Positions 12,201 to 24,200 of a stretch of DNA of 64,000 nucleotides are shown piece after piece. How positions within the stretch are numbered: the first letter of the stretch is position 1; each line of letters begins with the position of its first letter. Source of the DNA: Bimastos eiseni (Eukaryota > Annelida > Clitellata > Crassiclitellata > Lumbricidae); NCBI GenBank assembly GCA_959347315.1, contig OY365810.1, positions 18,612,358 to 18,676,357 of the forward strand. Reading direction: 5' to 3'. Both the position numbers and the translations under genes were made by a program. The notes beneath the pieces are model-generated. The model had not been told where the DNA came from. It worked only from the letters and a program-made list of their open reading frames with translations, and made no database searches.

Positions 12201-15200
12201 TCTAATTCTGTTGGAGATTCTTATTAATAAGAAACGTTTTTAATTCTTATGTGACAATGTAATTAACTTAGTTTGTCTCAACAAATGGTTAAAACTGGAG
12301 AAAATTTTTTAGTCCCTACTACATGTATATGTACTTTTATGCTAATAAGAAATTTTACAATGTGACATCAGAGACAATTTATTGTTTAAATGAATTTCTT
12401 AAGTTCTGATATTTTACCAATATTAAGTAAATACCTCTGTACAACTAAAAAATCACATTTGCTACTTATTTATTACTATCTAGAAACAATGACAATACTG
12501 CATTGCTATTTTCTAACGATCTGATTAATCGCGTTAATAATCACGATTATTTTTTTTATTTGCAAGATTAATCGCAGTTAAATTTATTCTGTTGCCATTG
12601 TAATATTGCTCATTGACCGGCATTAGCCATGGCAGCGACCCAACTAAAGTCACGGATTATAACGACTATTTCAAAGTAAAATTCATAGTTAATTAGGCTG
12701 TACTCACATGCTCTACTGTTGGCACAGATGGCTTCAGCAGAAATGTAGTCCAGGGCATAAAGAATTAATTTGTCTGCTATTTGGGGTGGGTGGGCATAGA
12801 GTAATGGTGATCACACTGGGATGCAGAGCTGAGGAACTGAGTTTGAGACTTGTATACTCTGTAAGGTTGACTTCTTTCTTTCTTTCGCTAGGCGTCGGTG
12901 TTTGTTAAAAATGAGATGTATAATTTAATGGGTGACCTGCGTGGCTGCCGACTGTTAAACTCAACTCTTGTAATAACTCGTCATCATTCATTCATACTGC
13001 GGTTTATCTGTTTGAAATTAAATGAATATTATTATTATTATTTTTACAGCAAAGAGTTGCAGGGATATAATTAAGACAATTGACATACGAAAAACTCAAA
13101 TATTTTTTATTTGTCCTGTTACTCAGGGATTTAGTAGTTGAAATTCAAATTTTTCATAATATGCAATAATAAATGTTTTTACTGGTTACATTCATTTTAC
13201 ATTCATGACCTTTCCAGGTTTCAGTAAACACGTCGTTTTCCTTTTATCTCATGCACGGTTACATATGTTCTAAAAGATATTCCAGTTGAACATTTTGTGA
13301 TAAATTTCATATATTTGATAATAACAGTAGCTGTGGTTTTAATTTATTACAGAAAAGATATTTGTAAAATATAATGACAAATTACCCACTTTCATGCTTT
13401 TTAAATTTGAATTTCAGCAACACTCTGGCCAGCCTAGCAATTTGAACACTCTCAGTTTTCTGGGATTTCTAAATACTGGCTAGAGAGGAGGTAATTTTGG
13501 TTGGTAAACACTTGGACTCAAGTCTTAACTTTTTGAGTCGGAATATTATTATAATAAGCCATACGATTGGTTTCCAAAGAGTGATTATTATTACTTAACT
13601 CATAATTAGGTTGGCAATGGCATTGTATACATTCCATGGTCTAAGCAGGATGAGGTCAATTGCTAATCAATTAAGAGTTAGAATTACCTACTGATATTTG
13701 TTTATCGATTAGGTTTATCAGAATCTCATGGCTGATCGATTAGAATTAGCTGTTTTTCTAATAGATTAGTTTATGCGTGCTAACGATTAGTTACTCATTC
13801 GTGTATGTGTGCTATTTAGCTGTCGTATGCATTGAGTTTATTAATGTTTCTGTCATTATATAGCATGGCATTAGGAGGTTAGTGTTGTACAGGCAGAACC
13901 AGTGGCAGCTTAAATGCCATTTGATGGAGATAAGTTAGCTACGGTTTACAGGTTGTTTACAGGTCTTGTGTGCTAACACATTGACCACACTACCATTTAT
14001 CACCAGTGTACCGCTGCCATATAAAAATTATTGGTAATGCAAAGATATTGGAAACAACCACTATCACTTATTATCGACAGTAGCTCTGATAATGTTGAGA
14101 AAATGAATGAAAATGTAATGGAACTGTTCATTATTCTACTGTTCAGTAATCTGCATTTGAATGATAGTCCTGGAAGCATAGTACCACACAGTGCAGGTTT
14201 AGAGGCACATGTGCCACAAATATAACATGTTTCTTTTCGCTGTCCCTGCTTGTTGCTCACAACTCATATTGTAGTTGGTGACTGTTTGCACTTTGTGGAT
14301 GGTAGAATGTCCATATTGGGACAGGTCAGATGTCATAAATGTCTTCATGACAACCAATGCCTCGGCTGGTCAATCTTAAAGCAGTATTGAAAGAGCTAAT
14401 GATTTGAGAACAGAACCCGGCTGATTCCCACTGCATTTGCCATGTCCAGCACCTGTACAGCTTTTCTCTGGGCAAACGTTTTAGTGTCTTGTGTTGAGGT
14501 GAATAATATGATAGCAGATGATCAAGACAATAAATTTTACACTACACATTGTAAGCAAGTACGCAGCCAGGTTCTTTGATAAGTTCGCCATGCCTATTTC
14601 AGTCTGGTTACACAAGGTGTAAATTCTGATATGGTTAGTGAGTTCTCAGTTAGTGATGCAGTATGAACAAGGCCAAACTTGGCTTCCTGGTCATTACCAG
14701 CATCCACAACCGGTGGATCATAGCCTCTCGTACCTCACTATCCACATCACTAACACAGGTTTAGTCAATTGTCGCTTAATCAATTTTCGCTACCTCAATC
14801 GCTGTCATCATCATAAAAATATTAATCGTTAAAAAACTCTAGTTGTTTCAATGCCTCAGCAGCTGTATACCTTTTTCATGATGCCATTTTCCTTCTAGAA
14901 CACTGACATCATATAGTGCACATAATTTTATATGCACTGTTTAAAACACGGTATGGCTGCATTTACAATAGCAATATGTATCACTATTTACCAGATGGCA
15001 GCACTCACCATAGTAGTAACTGTTATGTGAGAACATGTTGACTGCCCCTATGTAATATATACTGAGGTATGGATCGTCTTGTACATCATGTCTAGGCCCA
15101 CCAAATCGCATACAAGTTGACTTGTGCCTCACACTCGAAGTGTTTGAATAGGCATCATTGCTGGCCATGATGTGATTACACAGTATTTAGGTGAATTCGC

Positions 15201-18200
15201 ATGTAACTGGATCTCCACTGCATATGACATTGGCATGGTAGCACTAACATCACATTGACATTGTACAATTTTTTCATGCTGCTACACTACTGCTTTGTTT
15301 ATGCTCTGTGTTTTATATTTGCATGAATTATTTCAGTTGTTTGCTTCTGCATAGTTTCTTCTTGCCTGCCTGCATGTCTTTTGATTCTTATTTAACAAGC
15401 TTGAGTATAATGATAATTAGGTTAGGTTTTTTCATACAGCTATACAAGGTGCAAATCGGATAAGACGAAAGAGTGAAAACTACTGGACATCAGTGAATTC
15501 ATTAGTTAATTCATTCATTTTTAATGGTTTTATATAGTACCCCTCAAGAAGTCTACTCAGAGGCACTCCCAACCAAATGAGTCTTAAGCAACTGGTAAAA
15601 CATAGGTGTATTACTCCTTGGCAACAATCGCTTTTCTAAGGGAAGTGTGTTCCTGGTGGAAGGGCCCACAATTGAAAAGGTACAAAGCTGCTTGCACCTG
15701 TATGTCTGAGGGCAATACTTAACCAAAATGAGCGAGTTGAAAAGGAAGTGAGCCTCAAATGAAGTTGGTTTCAAGTTGAAAGTTGTGGAGTATACTGAAC
15801 TTCATGGTAATTCGAATGCTGCGAGGGTTCGGTATGAGTAAACAATGTTTTCGTGACTGGATGAAGAGCTTTGAAGGTTTTTAAATTATTTTGTTAGGAA
15901 TGAATATATTTATATTAATCTCAATATCATGAACTTGAATTTTTATTGACTACATTTTTGTACGAAATTTATTATGCAGATTGGAAGCAGCGAATGGAAG
16001 CTATCTATTTCTTTTCACATATTGTTTATTTATTTTAAATGATTTTTCAACATAATTTTATTAGATTTTGCACAGTTGGAAAGTTTTTTAATCACTCAAT
16101 TTTAAATTGTTAAATCAATCGTTTTGACTTTATGGGTTAAACTTATGATCAGCCGTAGATTTTTGACGATTTTTTGATAAAAAATTAGACTTTGACTTGT
16201 ACTTGAATCAACTTATAGTCGAGTATATTTGGTAGTTACAAGCTATTTGATTAGCAATTGATCTTTTAAAGTTTAATATGGGTATTATGGTGCAAAACAG
16301 TCATATTAAATTGGCTGGATGATGAGGGCAATTCGATTGGATATGCTTATATTGTGCATGCAGGATCAAGTTTATATTGTCTTTGGCAGGAAGACAAGAG
16401 TTATGTGGCCTAGGACAAAGGTTTATATGCACTTGGTGACAATGTAGAACATCAGTCATGGAGGTAGAAATGTTGGAGTTGTGAGAGAGATGAGCAATAA
16501 ACCTGACTGCCGAGTTCATAACCGACTAAGTGTGTCTTAGGAAGCCCAGCAAATAGGCAATTACAGTGGTTTAACAACAGCAGATGAAAGCTTAGACTAT
16601 GGTTGTAATGAGGAGGAGACAGGTCTTCTGATGGCTCTCAGACACTTCAGGTGATAGTAACACAAGTGAGTCAAGTGAAAGAGGTGCTGGCCAATTCAAG
16701 CCAAGGAACGGCTGGCCAATTCAACAGAGAAACAGATGAATATACATCGTGGAGGCATGCCTAATGATTACATGCTAGCTGCCAATCAGATCTCCCCAAA
16801 CATTTCAGTTGCCTGAGACTAGATAGGTGGCTGTGGCAGAGCGTGTCTGTTGTTGTAGGTCTGCAGTAGATGGGCAATTAGGTCAGTTTATCTGAATAGA
16901 CTCAAGCAGGCCGGAAGATAATCTTGCCTTATAATATAATGATATGCATAATGCTTCACCCATTCATATGCCATTGTGTCTGTGTTCATCAAGGGAGGGG
17001 CAAATAGTTACATAGCTTCATCTCCTAGCCTCGCACAGATCACGCGCGCGCACGCCCACGTATATATAAATAAATATATATATATATTTTGATGTGGACA
17101 TCGAATGATATATTGATATGCATTTCTAGCTGTAAACTCATAAGCTCGTCTGCCCTCGTACCCGTTATCTGTGTGGCCAAGTGGGAAGTCAGTTATCCAA
17201 TTTCCTTTTCTTAGGGACCTAGCAGACTTGAGCAAGGTGTATTGTGTCTATGCATTCATGCTATAGCAATGTATGAACTTCGCAATAAGGAGTAGAGCTG
17301 TACCGATTAGTCGGTCGGCCAAGTCAGGCCGATTATCAGACATATTGGCAGTATCGGGTATCGGCAATGACAATCAGCGCCGATATTAAAAATTACATAT
17401 TTTTATTTTATAATATTATTTTCAGTCTTTAACTCCTTTAGTGTGTAGCCCGCAACGCACGTGCTACGTGCGTTGCGTAATCCGTTCCAATAGCGTGTAG
17501 CCAGCCCGGAGGCAGAGTTTGTATGGCTACTTCAGACCACCCAGTAGTCATTGAGCTCGTATTTATCGTGGAATAAGTTTCGAAGGCTATAGCTGTTGTG
17601 TATATATATATATATATATATTGATGTGGACGTCAAATGATATGCATTTCTACCTGTAAACTCATATACTCGTCTGCCCTGTAGAGCTGTACCGATTAAT
17701 CTGCCTGCCGATTAATTGGGCCGATTATAGAGTTATCGGCAATATCGGATATCGGCAAGATAATCGGCGCCGATATTAAAAATTATTTTTTTAATTTTAT
17801 AATATTTTTCAGTCTATAAAAGCAAAATGACGACAGCAACATCACTGGTGTCTGTGAAGTACGGCATTTCATTTAGTTCCCATATCGTGTCGTTGAACCA
17901 ATGGCTTCTTCTGACCAGTGGTGAGACCACCCAGTGTGCTGGTATAGACTGTGGGAAAGTGTGAACATAGGTCCTGTGCAGAGTGAGTCATAGTGCCTGC
18001 TTATGGGCCGGGGAATGGCTGGCCAATTCAAGCCAAGGAACGGCTGGCCAATGCAACAGATAAACCTATGAATGTACTACGTGGAGGCAGGCATCCCTAA
18101 TGAATACGTGCTGGCTGCCAATCAGATCTCCCAAAAACATTTTAGTCACCTGAGAGGCTAAGACTAAATGGGTGGCTGTGAATAGACCAGCCGTTCCTTG

Positions 18201-21200
18201 GTCTTTAATTACCCTGGGCACAGTTCGACGGCGTGCGGTATGTCTAATCTGTATTGCCTGCCTAGGATTAGTTCCTAACTACATGCATACGGAGCAAGTG
18301 TTTGCTTGTATCACAACAATAGGCAGTAGCAGTAGGTCTATCTTTTGGAAACGGACATCTTGGAAAACACAATGAAATAATCGGCTAAATAGTCGGGTAT
18401 CGGCAAATGAATAATCGGCAATAATCGATATTGTTATAGTCGGCAAAAAGTGATATCGGTACAGCTCTACTACCCTCGCACCTGTTATCTGTGTGGCCAA
18501 GTGCGAAGTCAGTTATCCAATTTCCTTTTCTTAGGGACCTGGCAGACTTGAGCAAGGTGTATTGTGTCTATGCATTCATGCTATAGTAATGTATGAACTT
18601 CACAATCAGGAGGCTCTTTATATTCAAATCTCAGTCAAGGCCCAAGGCTGTGTCCCATCAGATGGCAGCTATCAGGTATTCATTAGGAACGCCTCTACGA
18701 TGTATATTCATCGGCTTCTCAGTTAAATTGGCCAGCTATTCCTTGACCTTTAATTACCCTGGACCTGGTCTATCCAGCCAATACCCAGTCTCTTACCGTT
18801 GTCTCTTTCTCTGTCTGTCTGTCTGTCTCTTTCACCCCTGTCATTCTTGATTCGACAGTCACTTCTCTCTCAGCTCCACTTGTAACCCAGCTGCCCACAA
18901 TGACTGGTGGTCATCCAGCCGCATACTTGCTGTTTTCCTCATTCTTTAACCCTGACTCATCAACCCCAAACTCTTTACGACCACCCACCACCGCTTTACT
19001 CTAGTTCTTATCGTGCAACAATCTCCAGGTATGCAGTTAAACAGACAATGTATGCCATTAAACAGACATAATGCCCTAGGCTTTCTCTCTAGTTCTGAGA
19101 GAACCCACTTCCTCACAATAGTATGGGCCAATTTGAATGAAACAATTACATAGCAAATTTACTCATGAGACTATAATGGACAACATGTCCATGTTTGTTG
19201 GGAAGTAACAGAAATTCCTGTAAGACGGAATGATTCAATAGGAAAAAATGTAGTTAATGTGAAATATTGTAGATAACTTAAAACTACTTAATAAAAATAG
19301 TTATAACTATTTCTTTAACTACCTTTTAAAAACTAGTTATAACTACTAGGCAACTACTTCTATAGTAGTTATAACTAATAGTTAATAACTACAGTAGTTA
19401 AAAGTGCTACTATTCGGTTTATACCCAGATCCGGCAAATAGTGCATCCAAATACTCGGATTCGGTACTCGGTGGAAATTATCTACTCGGTTATGCCCTAA
19501 TGTCTACTTGCTGTTTGGAGCTGGAGCTGTTTTTAAAGATGATGTCTTCTGCTTAGGGACAGCTTCTTATGAAATGAGAATTATTAAATAGGAAAAAGTG
19601 TAGTTAATGTGAAATATTGTAGATAACTTAAAACTACTTGATATTTCTTTAACTACTTCTTAAAAACTAGTTATAACTACTAGGCAACTACTTCTATAGC
19701 TACTTCTATAGCTACTGGTTAATAACTACAGTAGTTAAAAGTGCCCATCATTGCCAGATTATGGTTTGTTAGGATTCTTTAAGAAAATTTCAGATAAAAA
19801 TTGAAAATGGCCTCCATAGCTAAAAACTTTTGAGTAGCACTGTGTTGACCCATTCCAATGTGAAACTTGACTGCTATGATGGGTGAATGATACTTTGATT
19901 AGTTGATATGAACACATGAGTTTAAATGTCTACTTGCTGTTTTGAGCTGTTTTAAAAGATGACGTCTTCTGCTTAGGGACAACTTTTTATGAAATGAGAA
20001 TTATACAGTTGAATACTGTTTTCCTTGGTTAATACATTAGCTTTCAACTCATTGACGATATGTGACATTACAAGTGCCATCTGTAGCCAAATCAGAACTG
20101 ATTTTCTACCTTTTCTATTTACAGCTAGTTTTTCATGTATTCTAATTAGCCAGGAAATAATTTTTAGCATGATGTCATGCGTTGTAGTTTACGCTTTTCT
20201 ATTCACACTTGAGTATCTACTATTTGAAATGAAAAAAATTGACCCAGCCAGCCTACTGTTCAATGAACACTGACTCTGTATACATAAGTCTGCCTGCTAC
20301 CACATTGGTGACATCAAGAAGAATTATGTGCTGTTTCCCTATATCCCTGAGTTGGTTGGCTAATGACCTGACTTGCACTATAATTCACATCTTATTGGCA
20401 ATTCAAAGCTAAAGTCGTAGTCAAATGGAGACATCCATGTCCATTCCAAGTCAGAGTTGAGTCATTAAAGATCAAGCCTGAAATCTGTATCAGAATAGAA
20501 GGAAACATGTCTTAAAAATAGCCAGCTGGATTAAAAACAGTTTCATGTTACTGCTTATGCCAAATTGTTTTTGGGCCTAGTAATCACATGCATATACTTT
20601 CTCATGGTGTTGCATAGTTTTCATTCAGCAGTGATTAGTAATAAAATGTGCTTTGATGGATTTCTGGAACTAATCAATTTTCAAGAATGGCTTTTTGTTG
20701 AATACAAAACTTTTTCTAAATAAAGTTTTTTTGGTCTTAAATGTACATTGAAAGTCAAATGTTTCACAGTGTTATAGTTTATGTGGTTAAGTAAATCATA
20801 CCTAAGGAATAATGAGATTGGCAGTTGGTCTAGGAGATAATTTTATGATCAGGTAGCAATCATCAACCATAGTTGCCATCTTTTGTAGTCCTTCATCCCC
20901 TTGGTTGTGGTAAAAGTAGCCAGTCGGATGGAACCCTATCAAGTACCGGTCGAAGTCCATCGCATCACCGACCTCATAGTATGGCGCCAAGGCTACCAAA
21001 TTACATCTCTGACACAATCTCTTCGCAGTTAAGGGTTGGTCGGAGCAAAGAGAAACAGAGCGATGTCGCCAGTTGTACTGTTGTGTGTTCACGTTTTCGT
21101 AAGTTCACTTGCCATCTTTGCATGCTCCATTTCATGTATTGATGATGATTCGTAACTCTCGTATTCTCCACATGAAGCTCATCTGAGTTCCTGTGTAGTT

Positions 21201-24200
21201 CACCTGGAGAGTTAGTGATTCCTTAAATTATGCACATGAATCAGAAATTATAATTATTTCTCAATTCACTTTGATTCATTGAACACATTTCTCCAATTCC
21301 TATTAACATCTGGCTTATGTTTCTGATATTCCTATTATTCTATGCTCTAATATGGTTTCAGCTTTACTAACAAGTTGCGGCAGTTCCTGTGTATCGCATA
21401 AATCTGTTGTATGCTGTGTGGTAGTAGGGACGTCATTTGATGTTTAAGTGATTTTTTTATTTGGAACAGCAACTTCTGTTTTAAATGGTCTTTAAAGACT
21501 TATACTATGGCGTTGCACAGTTGTATGTTGCCATCTATGGGTTGTAACTTTTCAGGATCTGTTTCACCGTCAAAGAATGGCCGAGCTCACAGCACAGGTA
21601 CCACACGCAGAAGCCGTGCTGATGTAGAGAAAGTTTTTGATCAGTTGTCAACACCAAAGGTAGCTGCTGCTCCAGACTCTTATGATATGTCGTTTCGACA
21701 ATCACCGTCTGAGAAAATTATGCCTGCTAAGACAATGCGAAGGGCTCGGAGTGTCTCTTCTAGGCCTTCTAAGATATTGGCTTCACCTGTCTTGGCGCCA
21801 ACAAATAGCCAACCCAGGGTTGGGAATGCTTCTTTGTCAAAACAAATAGTGGTGAAATCAGCAAAGCCAGTGACACCACTGGGTGATGCCACTACTCCAT
21901 CATCAAAGACTGTGATGCCAAGTCCTCCTAAGCCAATTACGCCACGCTGTCTTCCAAAAGAGCCGAAACTGATGAAAGAAGTGACAACATCTAACAAACC
22001 CATAGCATCTAACAAGGTAGTACACTTGAACTGAGCAAACTTATACATTTCGAAAGAATAGCTTAAATTACTTAAGATTCAACAGCATATCAATTATTTT
22101 TGTATTTCTGCTGGGTGCTAATGAATTACAAAATAGCAAAATTATAATAGCTGGGATCCCTAGCCATGTTGGACTGGCAGGAAATGAGATGGCAGTTTCT
22201 TTGGCAAAGCAAAGTCTGGAATTAACTCTGCAAACTATTTAGAAATAAGATGTGAAATAATGAATACAGCATCTAAATTGGTTTGTTTGCTTTGTTAGAT
22301 GTATGGTTTATAGAAAGAATTAGTAATGTTTATAATAATGTTGGTCTTTAGTATTCTTCTCAATTGGTTTCTGAGTATTTTTTATGTATGGGATTCATTC
22401 TTTGACTTTGTGATGAATGAAGCTGATGTTGAATACATCGATACTATCCAGAATGGTCGAACACGAGTTGATCCAACGATACTTCTGCCCAGCCTTGGAG
22501 GAACAACCGGTTGCAGACCGCCTGCAGGATCAATTTGCTTTAGACTGCTGCAGTATGGGATGACAAGAATTCTTTTACTTTCATCAAAATGAGAGTGACA
22601 TAGATGTTTTGATTTTATTGCTGTTATTGCATCCTCATTATTAGGTGAGGTGTGTCAGCAGTTGTTAAAGTAGTCTTAATACCTTTAGAAATCATCGTGG
22701 GCCTATATTAAATTTACATTTTTTACAGGTCAAAGTAGTTCACCAAGTGCATCAAGTTCAGGCATTCAGTGCAGATAAGCAGGTGAGAACAAGCCTATGT
22801 TAATTGGTTTCATCAATTGTTATTTTAGAATGACTTGGGTGATGATGATATGCTTGAGGATGAGGATTATGCCTTTAATGAGAAATTTTTTTTTTTCTTG
22901 CATTTTTGTCTTTTCTTTTTTACCTCCCTGCTAGCTTCTTATCTTGGCCTATGACGGCAAGATGGGGGATGAGTGTCCGGATGTGTATGGTCAAGTTCGT
23001 GAACTATTGACCTACAGATGTCATTTACAGGGGATAATGGGCAAAGGAGTAGCAACACAAGTCTTTAGAATGACCTTGACCCCTAGTATCTGGTGGCATC
23101 AGGGCCCATATGCATGGGCTTGGCATAGCAAGGGTGTAACTCTTACCTCTGACATAAAACTGGCCTACGAAGGTGTAGCCCATAAAACTGGTATGCATGA
23201 GGCAGGAATTGTGCGTTACGCTGGACATAAAGTTACTCCTGGTTGACCCTAGGTGTAAGTCTGCTATTCCCGAATAGGGCTATAATCAAAATGGTGACCA
23301 TTGTTATGATTCGTCACATTCGACGAAGTTTATGGCGCCTAAAGAGTGTTTCTATGTCATCGCAATCCTCTAGATCTATGGAAAATAAAAAATTTTATTA
23401 TACCTTCCATTTTCGTCATGGCAAATTGCTATTAAGCTTAATTTGGGGCAAAGTGGCTGATGATGTGGCATATGATTACCAAGTATTGGTTTGTTGCCAT
23501 TGGCGATTTCAAAAAGTTTAAACAGATGGTCATCTTGTTTGCTCTAACATTAAGATAATGAACTCTTTGTATTTTATCATGCGGGCACAATTAATGAATT
23601 TGGTTGATTTCCACAAAATGTGATTTAGGACTTGGTATCTTAGCCATTGCAATTCGAATTAAGAGCTATATATATCTTTGCGCATGCGTAAAGCCTAGTC
23701 TCGCGAAGTCTCGCAGGTCCTATGTCAGGTGCAACTATTCTGCGGCTTACTCCTTGTTCCTTGAAGGGCAACGACGGCCATGGCCTATTCGAAGAAAAGT
23801 TACTTCGGGTGTAGGCTCTATTCGGCGAATAAACTATTCCAAGCCCGTGCATATGGGCCCTGGTGATCATTTAGTCACAATTCATTTCGTCGCATATCGG
23901 TTAGGGTCAGGTTATGCGTGGTGAGGGTCAGTTATGGTCAGGCTATGCGTCGTGATGGTCGTTTAGGGTCAGGATTAGGGTTAGTCTGGTTTTTAAAATA
24001 CGGCAAAATGAATTGCGACAAAATAATCTGTGACAAAATGAACTGCAAATAGCGAGTAGAGCTGTGCTAATATCACTTTTTGGCGCTTATGCCAATACCG
24101 ATTATTGCCAATTATTTCATTGCCGATACCAATTATTTAGCAGATTATTTTACAGATTATTTCACTGATTATTTTACCGATTATTTCATTGTGTTTCCCA

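Noticed and set aside
20802..21142. Overlapping open frames on both strands at about 20.8-21.1 kb
   Set aside because: Neither matches a known family, and none has splice sites compatible with MAP7.
22820..22890. Possible small exon: attttag followed by NDLGDDDMLEDEDYAFNE
   Set aside because: No donor follows before a T run, and the phase-0 join from 22782 to 27163 works without it.
23895..23975. True telomere
   Set aside because: Units are irregular and flanked by transposons on both sides, in the middle of a gene.
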